From positions 1,965,633 to 2,029,632 of the forward strand of contig FJUW01000004.1 of the NCBI GenBank assembly GCA_900074885.1: a stretch of DNA of 64,000 nucleotides, given 5' to 3'. Numbering within the stretch: the stretch's first letter is position 1; every line of letters starts with the position of its first letter. A program made the position numbers and the translations under genes. Under the pieces are notes generated by a model. The model had not been told where the DNA came from. It saw only the letters and a program-made list of their open reading frames with translations, and made no database searches. This stretch comes from Rhynchosporium graminicola. Lineage: Eukaryota > Ascomycota > Leotiomycetes > Helotiales > Ploettnerulaceae. Shown in pieces: positions 44,555 to 56,873 of the stretch.

Positions 44555-44829
44555 TTACCCTCCCCCTAAGAAGAGCTTAACCCTAAGCTCGGAAGGTTAT
44601 AGTTTATACTAGAATTAGTCTTTATTATAACTATTTTCGTTGATATTCGCGTAATAAGCGCTAGCTGCTCTTTAGTAGTAGTAAATTCTTTATTAGGTTC
44701 TAACTAGTTACGTTGCTATAATAATACTATATTAGTTATAGCTTCTAAATCGGGCGGTAAGTAGTATTTACTTTATCTATTTATAGTAAGAGTCGAGTTT
44801 AAGTAAGGCGTAAAGTATATAAAGGAAGA

Positions 44830-46010
44830 GGTTTATTAATATTAGAGCCTTTCCTTTTTAACCGCGATAACTACTTTAACTTATAAGTTTACTCTCCCTA
44901 GATTACGATATAGCTCCTATAGTAGGTATCGTTACTAACTACCTTAGTAATCTACTATAATCTTATATATCAATCGACCTAATTAACTCTTCTCTTAATA
45001 TAAGTAAGTTTCCTATCTTAGTTTTAGGGATAGTCCTTAAGTGTAGTATAGGAGTTTCACGGATCTATAACGCTAACTCCTATAGTACTTTTACTAGTTC
45101 CTGCCGGTACTCTTTCGGCGGCGTATTATATATATTACTTACGATATATTCGCGCTTTCCTTAAGATAAAGTATAATAATACTACTATTTTAGAACTCTT
45201 ATGCTCATTTAATAAGCTTAACTCTAAGCTTTATAAGTATTATTTAGTATTAAAGAGTAGTTATAAGTATATAAGTTACTTAAATATAAACGTAGTTATA
45301 TATACTAACGCGTTATAGTCACTTAACTATATTAATATAAAGTATACTATTTTATCCGATTTACTTCCTAGTAGCGAAACTAAGGACGCGGAGCTGAATT
45401 AGAGTAGTATTATAGCTACTTATAAAGCTATTAATTAGATCTATCGTCTCGCGAAATCTACTACTTCTACTACTATATTAGAGATTACTACTATATAATT
45501 AGTAGAGACTTAAGCTTTAAGGCGTTCTATAGAGAAAGTATTTAAGAAGTTAGAGTTTATTAAGGTAATAAGTTACGATCTTAAACCCTTAGATACTAGT
45601 ATGATATTAACGCGATATAAGATTTAGATCTTCTAACGGTCGATTCGGTAAAGTTTAAGTTAATAACTAAAATAGTATTAAAGTAAATAAAAGAATTAAA
45701 TAGTATTATATAGGAATTTACGAAGAAAGCTATATTTAAGGCTACGATATCTAATACTAAGGGAAAGAGGAATTTACCTTCTAGTTTAGAGATAGCGTTA
45801 GATCTAGATACTCCCGGACCCTCTCTAAAGAAGAAAGCCTATAGGATTAGCTATTATATTCGGTCTATTACTAGGGCTATATTAGTAGATTTAAGTAAGG
45901 AGTTAGATATAATAGTTCTAGTTCTAGATATTCTAGATTTACTAGAAGCTCTAGAGGACTTAGGAGAGAAAGCTAGTAAAGTAGAAGTAGTTAAAGAAGT
46001 AGAGTTTTAG
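44830..46010 (+). pseudogene. Antisense reading frame of A3
   Basis: Plus-strand frame between the 3' LTR and the integrase, homologous to 35600-36759 and 39860-40997. It ends at TAG 46008-46010, the same end as A1. Its frames shift near 45640, so it may contain an intron or indel. See the findings for the coding-strand question. Confidence 0.4.
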
Positions 46011-46399
46011 ATATAGCGTTATTATAGAGTATAATTAGGAAATTATTCCTAGTAATAAATTCTAATACTAGTAACTATAATAGCTTATTATCCTCTAAGT
46101 AACTATAGTTATCTATTCTGTTTTCCTAAGCCTTAATCTACTAATCTAGTTTACGCGGAAGTCTAGGTTTACTTAAGTTAGTAGCGTAGAAGTCTCTAAG
46201 CTTATACGGAGTACTTATTAGGTCGGAAGCGTTATACTAAGTTAGGTCCGGGTTATAGCTTAGCTAGCTAACTTAATACTTTAGATTACCTCTTAGGAGC
46301 TATATAGCGAGTATATCTTATAACTCTTACTCTTCTTAAGTAGTAATAACCTCCGGGAGTAAGTTTAGTAACTCTTAGCTTAGTAATAGGTTATCCGAG

Positions 46400-49200
46400 T
46401 CCTTAAAGAGTAATTCGGGGGCGAATATATCGTATATAGAAGATCCCGGGAGTAAATCTAGCTTATAGGAGTATCTGATCTTAGCTAAGACCTAATATAG
46501 TCTTACCTAGAGACTAGATAACTTCTTATTTAGCTAGTAATTCTTAAGGTTCCTTATAGAGAGAAATGCCTTATCTCTAACTTCTTAGTTAATACCGCGC
46601 CGTTTCGGGTCAGTTATAGCGCTTATCTTATACTAAGTAGCTAATATATTAGCTTTTATAACCTCGATAGCGGATTTAGTACGTTTAGCTAAGGATTTAG
46701 TATTAGTATAGTTAAGCTTCTCTTATAGTATCGATCCGGTAAGTTACTTCTAGTCTTAGCTATTCCGTAGTAATATACTATATTTAAGGGTATATAGCAC
46801 TATACCGATAGAGTTATAAGGTAAGGTTACTTAAGCGCGGTTTATTATTAGTAGTAGTTCGCTCTAGTTACTCTAATAGTAATTAATAAAAGGTCTAAAG
46901 CGTTAGTTAATATACTGATTTATAATCTCCGTTTATCTATCGGTTTACTAATAGAAAGAGGTAAAGAGCTTAACTTTAATTCTAATTATATAGTAAAACT
47001 CTTACTAGAAGGATAAGACTAACTAAGCTCTTTAGTCAGATATAATTAACTTAGGAGTATATCCGAAACGATATATCTATTAGATAAATAATATTATTAT
47101 CCCGCGGGTATTAATATTATAGTAGTATAGTATTAATATAGAGTCCTTCCTTAAGCGGTCGATAAATACTAATATCCTATTAAATCCTTAGTTATCAGGC
47201 GGGAAGTCCTTAAAATCTATAGCTAAGTACTATATAAAGTAGCTAAGTACTAGTAATAAGTAGAGAAATCCTTATTATTTCGTTTACTTCGGATAAGAGT
47301 ACTAATAAGAGCGGTAATTACAAGTATACTATTTTATATCTAATACGAGTCCTTTCTAATAGTAATAAGTAGAAATTATTTCAGTAGTTTTACGAGTATT
47401 TAGATAGGTAGAAGAAACTTAATTATAAACTTCGCTAATTAAATAAGTATATAGCGGGGTATAGCGTTATACGTATAGATAACTATTATAAAGTAGTAAA
47501 CTATTATTAATAGTATAATTATCTCCTAATATATTCCGTTTATTAGAGAACGATTCTCAGTTGAATTAGTATAGTTTCTCGATTAAATTAAAGGAGTTAT
47601 ATACGAGTTCTAGTAGCGTATTAGTCCCTAGCGATATTAGGTATATATAACTAATTTAATTAATATAATACTTAGCTAGTTCCGTATTAATCCTAAGGTC
47701 TAAGTAGTCTAGAGGTAATAAAACCCGAGATCTATTATCCTGTTTCTATTATTCTTATATCCTTAGATCTTATTCCCTATAGCTAAGAATATTAGCTTTA
47801 GTATTATCTTTACTAAGCGTATATATAATTTAAAAGTTAAATTCGGAAAGGAATTCTATTTATCTAGCTTACTTACTAGTTAAGACCTTAGTAATTATAA
47901 AATATTCTAAGGATCGATAGTCTATATATACGCCGGTATAGCGTTATAGAGATATAAGTTCCGGTCTCTATTTCCGGAAAGACTTAATAATAGCGTATAG
48001 CTCCTTATCGTAGATCTCTTAGTTTAGTTTATATCTATTAAGAATATAAGAGTAGAATCTAATTAGATACTACTAGTTATCTTTATATAATTAGAAGATA
48101 ACTCTAGCTATTATATTATTAGAAGTATTAGTTTCTAGTTTAGTTTATAATTCAAGGTCGAAATAGTATAGTTTCTATATTAATAGTAGCTATTAATATA
48201 AATCATCAAAGGACTTCTTATAATTATTAGTAAAATTCTATAGTACTATAGGCCGAGTAAGCACTAAGAGAGGTTTAGCAATAAGGCCGAAATTCCGAAT
48301 AAATTAATAATAGAACCTATAGAATCCTAGGAAGGATTTTATAGCTATTACTATTTCGGGGTACTTCTAGTCTATTAATAGTATTACCTTCTCGGGATCT
48401 AGCTCGATTCTATTAGTAGTAATAATATATCCGAGGTATTTAGTCCGAGTAATAAAGAATTCGCTTTTCTTAATATCTACCTGAAGTCTAATATCTATTA
48501 AGCGTTATAATACTAAGTTAATATATTCCTTATATTCCTAGAGCGTTTCCGAGTATATAAGGATATTATCTAAGTAAGCTATATAGAAATTATCTAAGTA
48601 GTCTAGTAGTATATTATTTATATATTACTAATATATACTAAGTCTATTATAAAGCCTAAAAAGTAGTACTTTATATTTATAGGATCCGAAGCGAGTTCAG
48701 AAGGTAATATACTCCTCTGATTCGGGGTCTATATAGATATAGTTAAATACTACTCAGATATCTAATTTAGTAAAGATTACTACTTTAGATATACGAGTTA
48801 AGAGCTTATTAATCCTAAGTATTAAGTATAAATCCTTTCGAGTGATCGTATTAAGCTTATAATAGTTAATATAGAAGCGTAATCCTCTATTAGCCTTTTT
48901 AACGAATAGTATAAGTAATATAAAAGGACTTTAGCTAGATTCGATAAATCCCTTATCTAAGTTCTCTATAAGATACTCTTTAATTACTTATAATTCGTCT
49001 ATAGATTACTAATATAAGAGCGAATATATATTAAGTAATAGTTCTTCTAAAATAATTTTATAATTATATAAGTAATATAGTAGAAGAATATTAGAATCCC
49101 GCTTAGAAAAAGCTTCCTTAAGAGTATAATATTATTCCGGTAGCTTTTTAGCTATAAGTCGTTTAGTATTAGGATCCTTAGAAGAGTTGCTATTTAGATA
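46400..49200 (-). pseudogene. A3 pol remnant (RT, RNase H, integrase)
   Basis: Domain motifs are as listed under A3. The RT catalytic motif reads YLDN rather than YxDD, consistent with a G-to-A change in the second Asp codon. Stops are concentrated where Gln, Arg or Trp codons are expected. Boundaries are approximate. Confidence 0.8.
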
Positions 49201-49699
49201 GTCTTATAAGAGGTAGTCTATCTCGTAGATACTAATAAAGAATAATTCAGAACTTTTACGTTTTATATTAAAGTAAAAAACTATAGTACTAATTTAGTAA
49301 ATCGGAACCGGTTTCTAGATCCTCAGAGGTTAAGAGGAGTACTTATAGTAAAGTTTCAGCGCAAGTACCTTTCTCGATGAATTCGGAGCGGAAAGGGGTT
49401 CGGATTCCTTAGCGATAAGCGGAAATAAGTTAAAGAGTAAGGATAATATATTAATATATCGTATTACTACTATTTAGTATAATTAGCGTTAGTCTAGCTA
49501 GTTTATAGCTAAGTCCCGCGTATTAGTATCGATTTAGTAAGATCGATTAATACTAGGTTTACGAGGTAGTAGAGTTATAATTATCTCCTTATTATATCAG
49601 AAGGTAGCTAGATAGCGTTCCGACTATAGTAGCTTATAGTAGAGCGTATCTAGCTTAACTTGAAATCGTTATATCTATTTAATACTAATAATTATATTT

Positions 49700-51790
49700 T
49701 ATTATCCTAAATCGAGGAGAATAAAAGAGTAGTTATAAATACGCTTACTATTAATAGAAAAGTATAAATATATAAAATAGGTAATATAAGTTCTAATAGA
49801 TTATTAGAAACTATATATTAGAATAGAATAAGGTAATAGCTCGATTTTAATACTAAGGGCCCCCGATAGTTATCCGGTAAGAGTGCGATTAATAAACAGA
49901 TAACTATTCGCTCTAGTATTAATTAAGCTATTTATAGAGACTCTTAGCCTATTTATACTAACTATAGTTAGGTATATAAATTACTTACTTCCTATTAAAG
50001 AGTTAAGGTCCAGATTAGAGAGATTATACTTATATAGACTTAGGAAGGAGTTTTTACTTAAGTCTTATTATTTCCCTCTAGTATTAGTCTAGATTCGGAG
50101 AGTATATCTTCTATTACTTCCTTAGTTACTTAATCCTCTTCCGGAAATTCGTCGATTAATTAAACTTTAAGCGAGTTAGGGTAGTCTAGCTTAATATAAC
50201 TAAGCTATCTATAACTATAATACCTAAGGGGTTCTCTAATCGAGGTAGTAAGGTGTTTTAGCGCGGAGGGAGTACTAGCTTATACTAAGGTAGAAGTATA
50301 TACGTATAGTACAGGAGTAGTTTATTAAGGAGCTAAGCTTAAGGACCGGTAAGAGGTAGAACTAGTAGTAGTCGTAGTAGTAATAGTAAGCTTATAGTAC
50401 TATACTTAGGTAGTAGCTTTCTCGGGATAAGTATATTCTGAGTTATAATAATACTTAATATTAAAAGAAAGTAAGGATTTAACTATAGAAGCGTAATCCT
50501 TATTCTATATTAGTTTAATAATAAGAGTTAAAGCGCGTAAGGATAATATAATCTTATCTTATATATAAAAGAACTACTCTTTCTTTTTAACTTTACTTTA
50601 GATAGTAGCGCTTTAAAATCAACTACGAAACTTAGCGAAAGTCTCGCGTATATAGCCGGGTTATTATATTTCTAAGTAGTAGAAAGCGTTATAGTAGTCG
50701 TCTTCCTCTAAACTAGTAAGAAAGTTCTCCTCTAATAAAGAGATTATTTTATTATTAGTTTTAAACTTATTAGTAAGATACTAAGGCGTAAGATACTCCT
50801 TAGCTAATCTAGTAACTAGCTCCTATACGAGAACGCGTCGAGAGAAGTCCGTAGGGTAGTAGTTAGCGTTTATAGCTAGCTAGTCTCGTATCGATACTCT
50901 CTATTAGAGGAAAGTAAGGTCTAATCTATTATCTAGGAGTAAGATCTTCTTAGTAAGATAAGACTTCCTAAGGCGTAACTCTACCGATTCAGCGCTAAGA
51001 GAGGGAGATAGTTTATTAGGAATAGTATCCTCTTTCTTAGTACTATATATCAGAATAGAGTTTATTAAGTTATTAAACTCCGCTATACGCGGAGATTATA
51101 GTATTAGTTCTAGTAAGAGAGTCGAAAATAAGCGAGGGACCCCTATAAGAAACTTATCTTATGCGGAGATTAGTCTATCTATAGTATCTTCTAAAAAGTT
51201 ATTCTTTTCCTCTTAGTCCGCTAATCGTTATAAGAGGGAATAGATCAGGTTCGAGTCACTTATAGTAATAAGAGTACTTAGCGATTATACTCCTAGTGAA
51301 CTTCGCTTTTATTTTCCTTTCCTTCTTAGTTAGTACTTTCTTAATAAAGTATTAATATTCTCTAGGGTAAGAGATATTTAGAGTAAGGAAAGGTATAATA
51401 GATTAGGTTCAGAAGTAGAGCAGGAGGGATCGCGTTAAGTTCCCTCAGAACTAGAGAGGTCTCTAGTTTATTAGTTAAGAGCTATAATAGTAGCTTAAAA
51501 AGGAGTATATCAGGGCTATTTTAGCGGCGATATATAGAGGTTAAAGTTCCGAGGTATTTATTATACTTTCTTTAAAATCTATCTATAATTCCTTTATACT
51601 AAAGGAGTTATTAAAAGAGCGTTAGTAAAGACCTCCTCTATTATACTATTTACGATAAGTTAAATTAAACCCTAATTCATAGTTATCCGAGAGATCTCTA
51701 GTATCTTAGCTATATACGAGTAATTATCGAATAACTAACTTAGTAGTAAGATATTATAATAAGCTATCTCCGGCTATCTTGATCTTTTTA
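49700..51790 (-). pseudogene. A3 gag-region remnant
   Basis: By position (between the 5' LTR at 51796 and RT) this is gag plus probably protease. The frame near the 5' LTR reads KIKIAGDSLL then YLTTKLVIR and DNYELGFNLTYRK, broken by stops. No zinc knuckle was recognised. Confidence 0.55.
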
Positions 51791-51795
51791 TTTAA

Positions 51796-52063
51796 TATAA
51801 TAATATAAGACTTAAAGTAGTATATAAGTAAGAATAAATAAGTAGGAAAGCTAAGAGCGATCTTATATAGTCTACTACAAAGGAAATAAAAAGATAAGGA
51901 AAGAAGAAGAAGAGAGATAGAGTATAAGGCACCTTATATATATATACCGGTACTAGCCCGATACTATACCGAGTCGGATACTAGTTCTGCCGGGATACCT
52001 ATGAACTTAGGCCCTAGTATCTATCCTTCTTCTCATGTGATATTCAGGTGAGCTGTCGTCACA
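51796..52063 (-). repeat. LTR of A3 (5' LTR)
   Basis: 268 bp. Its plus start TATAATAATATAAG is the RIP-altered form of TGTAACGACACAAG, while its plus end GTCGTCACA is better preserved than in its partner. Confidence 0.9.
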
Positions 52064-52068
52064 AATAT

Positions 52069-53714
52069 CAGATAATCGCCCTTATAGTAATTATACTTCT
52101 TATAGTAGAAATACTATACTTCCTCGATAAGTATTAAGGACTCAGAAGACGTACTAACTATCGGTAGAGCTAGAGTAGCTCGAGGTATTAAAGGTAGTCG
52201 AGAGAGTTCCAAATCGAGTGCCGTAAGAGAAGAGACTATAGCTGAATAATAAGTCTTCTAAGAGTACTTAATTAGAGCGGCAGTTATACGTAGCCGTATA
52301 ATAAGCTTCGGCTAGAGGTAAAAGTACTACTCTGATTCAGCTATACCTTCGAGAATTACCAAGCTTTAGAACTTTATACGGAATTATAAAAAGGACTCCT
52401 TTTTTATTAAAAGCTTATGAAATTCGGTCTGATATTACTCCGTTTCGAGTCCGGAAAAGTAATAAGAAGCGAGTACTAAAATTATCTCTTTAATAAAGGA
52501 GAAAAGCGTAATTTCCGAGAGATACTATAGTTCTAAGTAACCTCTTATAAGGCTAGAAGTAGAGCTCTAGACTAGCGCTTTATAAGCACGTATAGTTAGG
52601 TATTAGTCTGAATTAACTTCTAGTTAGTCCTAAATAGAAGTACGCTATTAGCTAAAAGATAAGTTAATTCCTATATTAAGATTATCGATACTTTTAGTTA
52701 GTTACGACTTACTAGAAGTCTATAAATTATTAATTAAAGAGTATTTAAGAGTAAGTTCTATTAGTAATTATAATACCGAGTTTACTAAAGGTCTAAAGTT
52801 TACTAAAAGTCTAGAGTTTATCGATTATACCTAAGTATATAAAAACTCAGTAAATATCTATTCGATACGACTAATACTAATAGAAAGCTCCTAAGTAGTT
52901 AATTCTATCTATAATTAATAGTCTTTAATTAATTAAAGTAATTCTATAGTAAATACGGAATCAGAGGGGCTACGAGAGTATTCTGATAAAGCTATAGGAG
53001 CTAGCTAAGCTTTCTTAGAAGATATAGTATTAGATAAGCGAGGCTAAGCGAAAGTAATAGAACACTTGAAAGTTATAGAAAAAGCGAAAGTCGAAATCGA
53101 ATTCTAAAGAAGCCGAAAGATTAAGAAGAGTTAGATATCTTTATTAAGTAGATATAGAAAGTATTAAATTAAAGGTTCTAGTAGAGAGAGGTCGATTCTA
53201 CTAAAGGGAATAAATTATATTAGAGTATAAGGATTACGAGTCGAATTCTGATAATTTCTACTAGAGTAATAAGCTATTTCGTCTTAGCTTAAAAGTAAAG
53301 TTTTTCGCTATTAGAGCTACTTTCGGAAAGTTAAAGTTAAGTAAAGGGATAATAAATATTAGAGCTTATAGGGATGTTTCTACTTAAAATTCGTCTGCTG
53401 TTTTACTTCGTACGTATAAAAGAACGAGTTTCGAAGTATCCGAGAGTAACTTCGTAATAATACTAATACTTCTAAAGCTAAATTATATTCAAATTCCTAG
53501 TTATCTAAGAGATCTCTAGAATCTTAGCTCTTTTAAAAATCTAATTATCGAATTCGTAATTAATAATACTAACTATTTCTATATAATTCCGAAAATCTAA
53601 AGTAAGTAGAGATAACTTAGCGAAGAGCTCTCTAGTAGTTATATATACGAATCGAGTTTTCTAAATAAGATATTATTTAATACTATCTCTAGCGGTCTTA
53701 ATCTTTCTATTTAA
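52069..53714 (-). pseudogene. B1 internal region, right part
   Basis: No pol motif found. The stretch next to the LTR at 53715 reads, on the minus strand, a degraded gag-like start sharing the ...(K)xxARDS pattern with element A. The rest is unassigned, AT-rich and stop-filled. Confidence 0.5.
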
Positions 53715-53916
53715 TATAATAATATAAGACTTAAAGTAATATATAAGTAAGAATAAATAAGTAAGAAAGCTAAGAGCGATCTTATATAGTCTAATACGAA
53801 GGAAACAGAAAGATATAGAGCTCTAAAGGAGTCTGCACCTTCTATATATATAAGGAGAGTATACCTAAGGTACTAATACTAGCCCGTATCTGCTACGTAT
53901 ATTATGCGCTATTATA
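53715..53916 (-). repeat. Central LTR shared by B1 and B2
   Basis: 202 bp, homologous to 43928-44129 and 55354-55555. It sits between two B internal regions in the same orientation, as expected after recombination between B1 and B2. Confidence 0.8.
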
Positions 53917-55353
53917 TTACCCTCTTCTAAGATAAAGGCTCGCCCTCGAGCCTTTAAAGGTAAATAAAAAATAAAAGAAAAGATAGTTAAATTAAGTCGA
54001 ATTCTAAATAAAATCTAAGTAATTATTAATCTAAAGCGTAAGACGCAAATCACTCCTTCTTTATTAAAAGCTTATGAAATTCGGTCCGATACTACTCCGT
54101 TTCGAGTCCGGAAAGGTAGTAAGAAGCGAGTACTGAAATTATCTCTTTAGTAGAAGAGAAAGGCGTAATTTCTAAGAGATACTATAGTTCTAAGTAACCT
54201 CTTATAAAGCTAGAAGTAGAGCTCTAGACTAGCGCTTTATAAGTACGCGTAGTTAGGTATTAGTCTGAATTAACTTCTAGTCGGTCCTAAATAGAAGCAC
54301 GCTATTAGCTAAAAGATAGATTAATCCCTATATTAAGATTATCGATACTTTTAGTTAGTTACGACTTACTAGAGATCTATAAATTATTAATTAAAGAGCG
54401 TTTAAGAGTAGGTTCTATTAGTAATTATAATACTAAGTTTACTAAAGGTCTAAGGTTTATCGATTATACTTAAGTATATAAAAACTCGGTAAATATCTGT
54501 TCGATACGACTAATACTAATAGAAAGCTCCTAAGTAATCGATTCTATCTGTAATTAATAATCTTTAATCGATTAAAGTAATTCTATAGTAAGTATAGAAT
54601 CGGAGGGGCTACGAGAGTATTCTGATAAAGCTATAGGAGCTAGCTAAGCCTTCTTAGGAAATATAGTATTAAGTAAGCGAGGCTAAGCGAAAGTAATAGA
54701 ATACTTAAAAGTTATAGAAAAAGTAAAAGTCGAAATCGAATTCTAAAGAAGCTAAAAGATTAAAAAGAATTAGATATCTTTATTAAGTAGATATAGAAAG
54801 TATTAAATTAAAGGTTCTAGTAGAAGGAGGTCGATTCTACTAAGAGGGATAAATTATACCGGGGTATAAGGATTACGAGTCGAATTCTAATAATTTCCGC
54901 TAAAGTAATAAGCTATTTCGTCTTAGCTTAAAAGTAAGGTTTTTCGCTATTAGAGCTACTTTCGGAAGATTAAAGTCGAGTAAGAGGATAATAAATATTA
55001 AGGCTTATAGGGAAGTTTCTACTTAAAATTCGTCTGCTATTTTACTTCGTACGTATAAAGGAACGAGTTTCGAAGTATCCGAGAGTAACTTCATAGTAAT
55101 ACTAGTACTTCTAAGGCTGAATTATATTTAAATTCCTAGCTATCTAAGAGATTTCTAGAATCTCGGCTCTTTTAAAAACCTAACTATCGAATTCGTAATT
55201 AATAGTATTAACTATTTCTATATAATTCCGAAAATCTAAAGTAAGTAGAGATAACTTAGCGAAAAGCTCCCTAGTAGTTATATATACGAATCGAGTTTTC
55301 TAAGTAAGATATTATTTAATATTATCTCTAGTAGTCTTAATCTTTCTGTTTAA
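53917..55353 (-). pseudogene. B2 internal region
   Basis: About 1.44 kb, collinear with 44130-44250 joined to 52390-53714. The ~0.4 kb equivalent of 44250-44286 plus 52069-52390 is missing. No intact frame. Confidence 0.6.
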
Positions 55354-55555
55354 TATAATAATATAAGACTTAAGGCGGTATATAAGTAAGAATAAATAAG
55401 TAGGGAGGCTAAGAGCGATCTTATATAGTTTAGTACAAAGGAAATAGAAAGATATAGAGCTCTGAAGGAGTCTGCACCTTCTATATATATAAGGAGGGTA
55501 TGCCTAAGGCACCGATACTGGCCCGTATCTGCCACGTATACCATGCGCTGTCATA
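55354..55555 (-). repeat. LTR of B2 (right)
   Basis: 202 bp. Retains the best-preserved end (...CATGCGCTGTCATA). Confidence 0.8.
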
Positions 55556-56605
55556 ATTTTATCGCTAGTTTTAAACTTATTAGTAAGATACTAAGGCGTA
55601 AGATACTCCTTAGCTAATCTAGTAACTAGCTCTTATACGAGAACGCGCTAGGAGAAGTCCGTAAGATAGTAGTTAGTATTTACGACTAGCTAGTCTCGTA
55701 TTAATACTCTCTATTAGAGGAAAGTAAAGTCTGATCTATTATCTAAAGGCAAGATCTTCTTAGTAAGATAAGACTTCCTAGGGCATAACTCTACTAATTC
55801 GGCGCTAAGAGAGGGAGATAGTTTATTAGGAATAGTATCCTCTCTCTCGGTACTACGTATCAGAATAGAGTTTATTAGCTTATTAAACTCCGCTATACGC
55901 GGAGATTATAGTATTAGTTCTAGTAGGAAAGTTAAAGATAAGCGAGAGACTCTTATAAGGAACTTATCTTATACGAAAATTAGTTTATCTATAGTATCTT
56001 CTAGAGAGTTATTCTTTTCCTTCTAGTCCGCTAATTATTATAAGAGAGAATAGATCAGGTTCGAGTCACTTATAATAATAAGAGTACTTAGCGATTATAC
56101 TCCTAATGAATTTCGCTTTTATTTTCCTTTCTCTCTTAGTTAGTACTTCCTTAATAAGATATTAATATTCTCTAGAGTAAGAGACGTTTAAGATAAGGAA
56201 AGATATAATAGATTAGGTTCAGAGGTAAAGTAAGAAGGATCGCGTCGAGTTCCCTTAGAACTAAAGAGGTCTCTAGTTTATTAGTTAAGAGCTATAATAG
56301 TAGCTTAAAAAGGGATATATTAGAGCTATTTTAGCGGCGATATATAGAGGTTAAAGTTCCGGGGTATTTATTATACTTTCTTTAAAATCTATCTATAATT
56401 CCTTTATACTAAGGGAGTTATTAAAAGAGCGTTAGCGAAAACCTCTTCTATTATACTATTTGCGATAAGCTAAATTAAACCCTGATTCACAGTTATCCGA
56501 GAGATCTCTAGTATCTTAGCTATATACAAGTAGTTATCGAATAACTAACTTAGTAGTAAGATATTATAATAAGCTATCTCCGGCTATCTTAATCTTTTTA
56601 TTTAA
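55556..56605 (-). pseudogene. A2 gag-proximal remnant
   Basis: Homologous to A3 50746-51795 and directly inside the A2 5' LTR. Separated from the other A2 half by the B pair and a ~1.8 kb loss. Confidence 0.7.
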
Positions 56606-56873
56606 TATAATAATATAAGACTTAAGGCAGTATATAAGTAAGAATAAATAAGTAGGAAAGCTAAGAGCGATCTTATATAGTCTATTATAAAAGAAATAAA
56701 AAGATAAGGAAAGAAGAAGAAGAGAGATAAAGTATAAGGCACTTTATATATATATATTAGTACTAGCCCGATACTATACCGAGTCGGATACTAGTTCTGC
56801 TAGGATACCTATGAACTTAGGCCCTAGTATCTATCCTTCTTCTCATATGACCTTCAGGTGAGCTGTCGTTATA
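56606..56873 (-). repeat. LTR of A2 (5' LTR)
   Basis: 268 bp, ends GAGCTGTCGTTATA, then GCGTT (target duplication) and the continuation of A1. Confidence 0.88.

Larger units (their letters stand above)
44287..52063 (-). mobile_element. Ty3/gypsy retrotransposon A3, structurally complete (7777 bp)
   Basis: LTRs 44287-44554 and 51796-52063 are each 268 bp. Target duplication AATAT occurs at 44282-44286 and 52064-52068, and element B1 continues across it. The polypurine tract is at 44555-44568 (plus TTACCCTCCCCCTA). On the minus strand, from right to left: gag-like region (start near 51785, KIKIAGDSLL), protease/RT linker, RT with FVKKANRGLRF (48871-48906) and AYLDNILIYS (48549-48577), tether/RNase H with SFLGFYRFYY (about 48293-48349) and SLEYFIITKVLTSK (about 47812-47945), integrase core with AIDFKDFPP and FNRILVFIDR (about 47140-47230). 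The gag-PR-RT-RH-IN order is the Ty3/gypsy order. Many stops of TAG/TAA type make it inactive. Confidence 0.92.
43928..55555 (-). mobile_element. Tandem pair of non-autonomous LTR elements B1-B2 sharing a central LTR
   Basis: Three 202-bp LTRs lie at 43928-44129, 53715-53916 and 55354-55555. B1 internal sequence is 44130-44286 plus 52069-53714 (about 1.8 kb, interrupted by A3). B2 internal sequence is 53917-55353 (about 1.4 kb) and is homologous to B1 with a ~0.4 kb deletion. No RT, RNase H or integrase motif was found, only a gag-like start (minus: ...DSIK, LFAKLSLLTLDFRNY). The first ~95 bp of the LTR and the sequence just inside the 5' LTR match element A, so B probably depends on A. The outer flanks (TAGAT and ATTTT) do not match. 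Confidence 0.75.
39298..56873 (-). mobile_element. Ty3/gypsy retrotransposon A2, inserted in A1 and itself interrupted
   Basis: LTRs 39298-39565 and 56606-56873 (268 bp each) are flanked by GCGTT at 39293-39297 and 56874-56878. The A1 sequence is continuous across them, so this is a clean nested insertion. Internal A2 sequence is 39566-43927 (post-integrase region, IN, RNase H, RT) and 55556-56605 (gag-proximal part). Relative to A3, ~1.8 kb between these parts is missing exactly where the B elements sit. Same orientation as A1 (minus). Confidence 0.88.
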
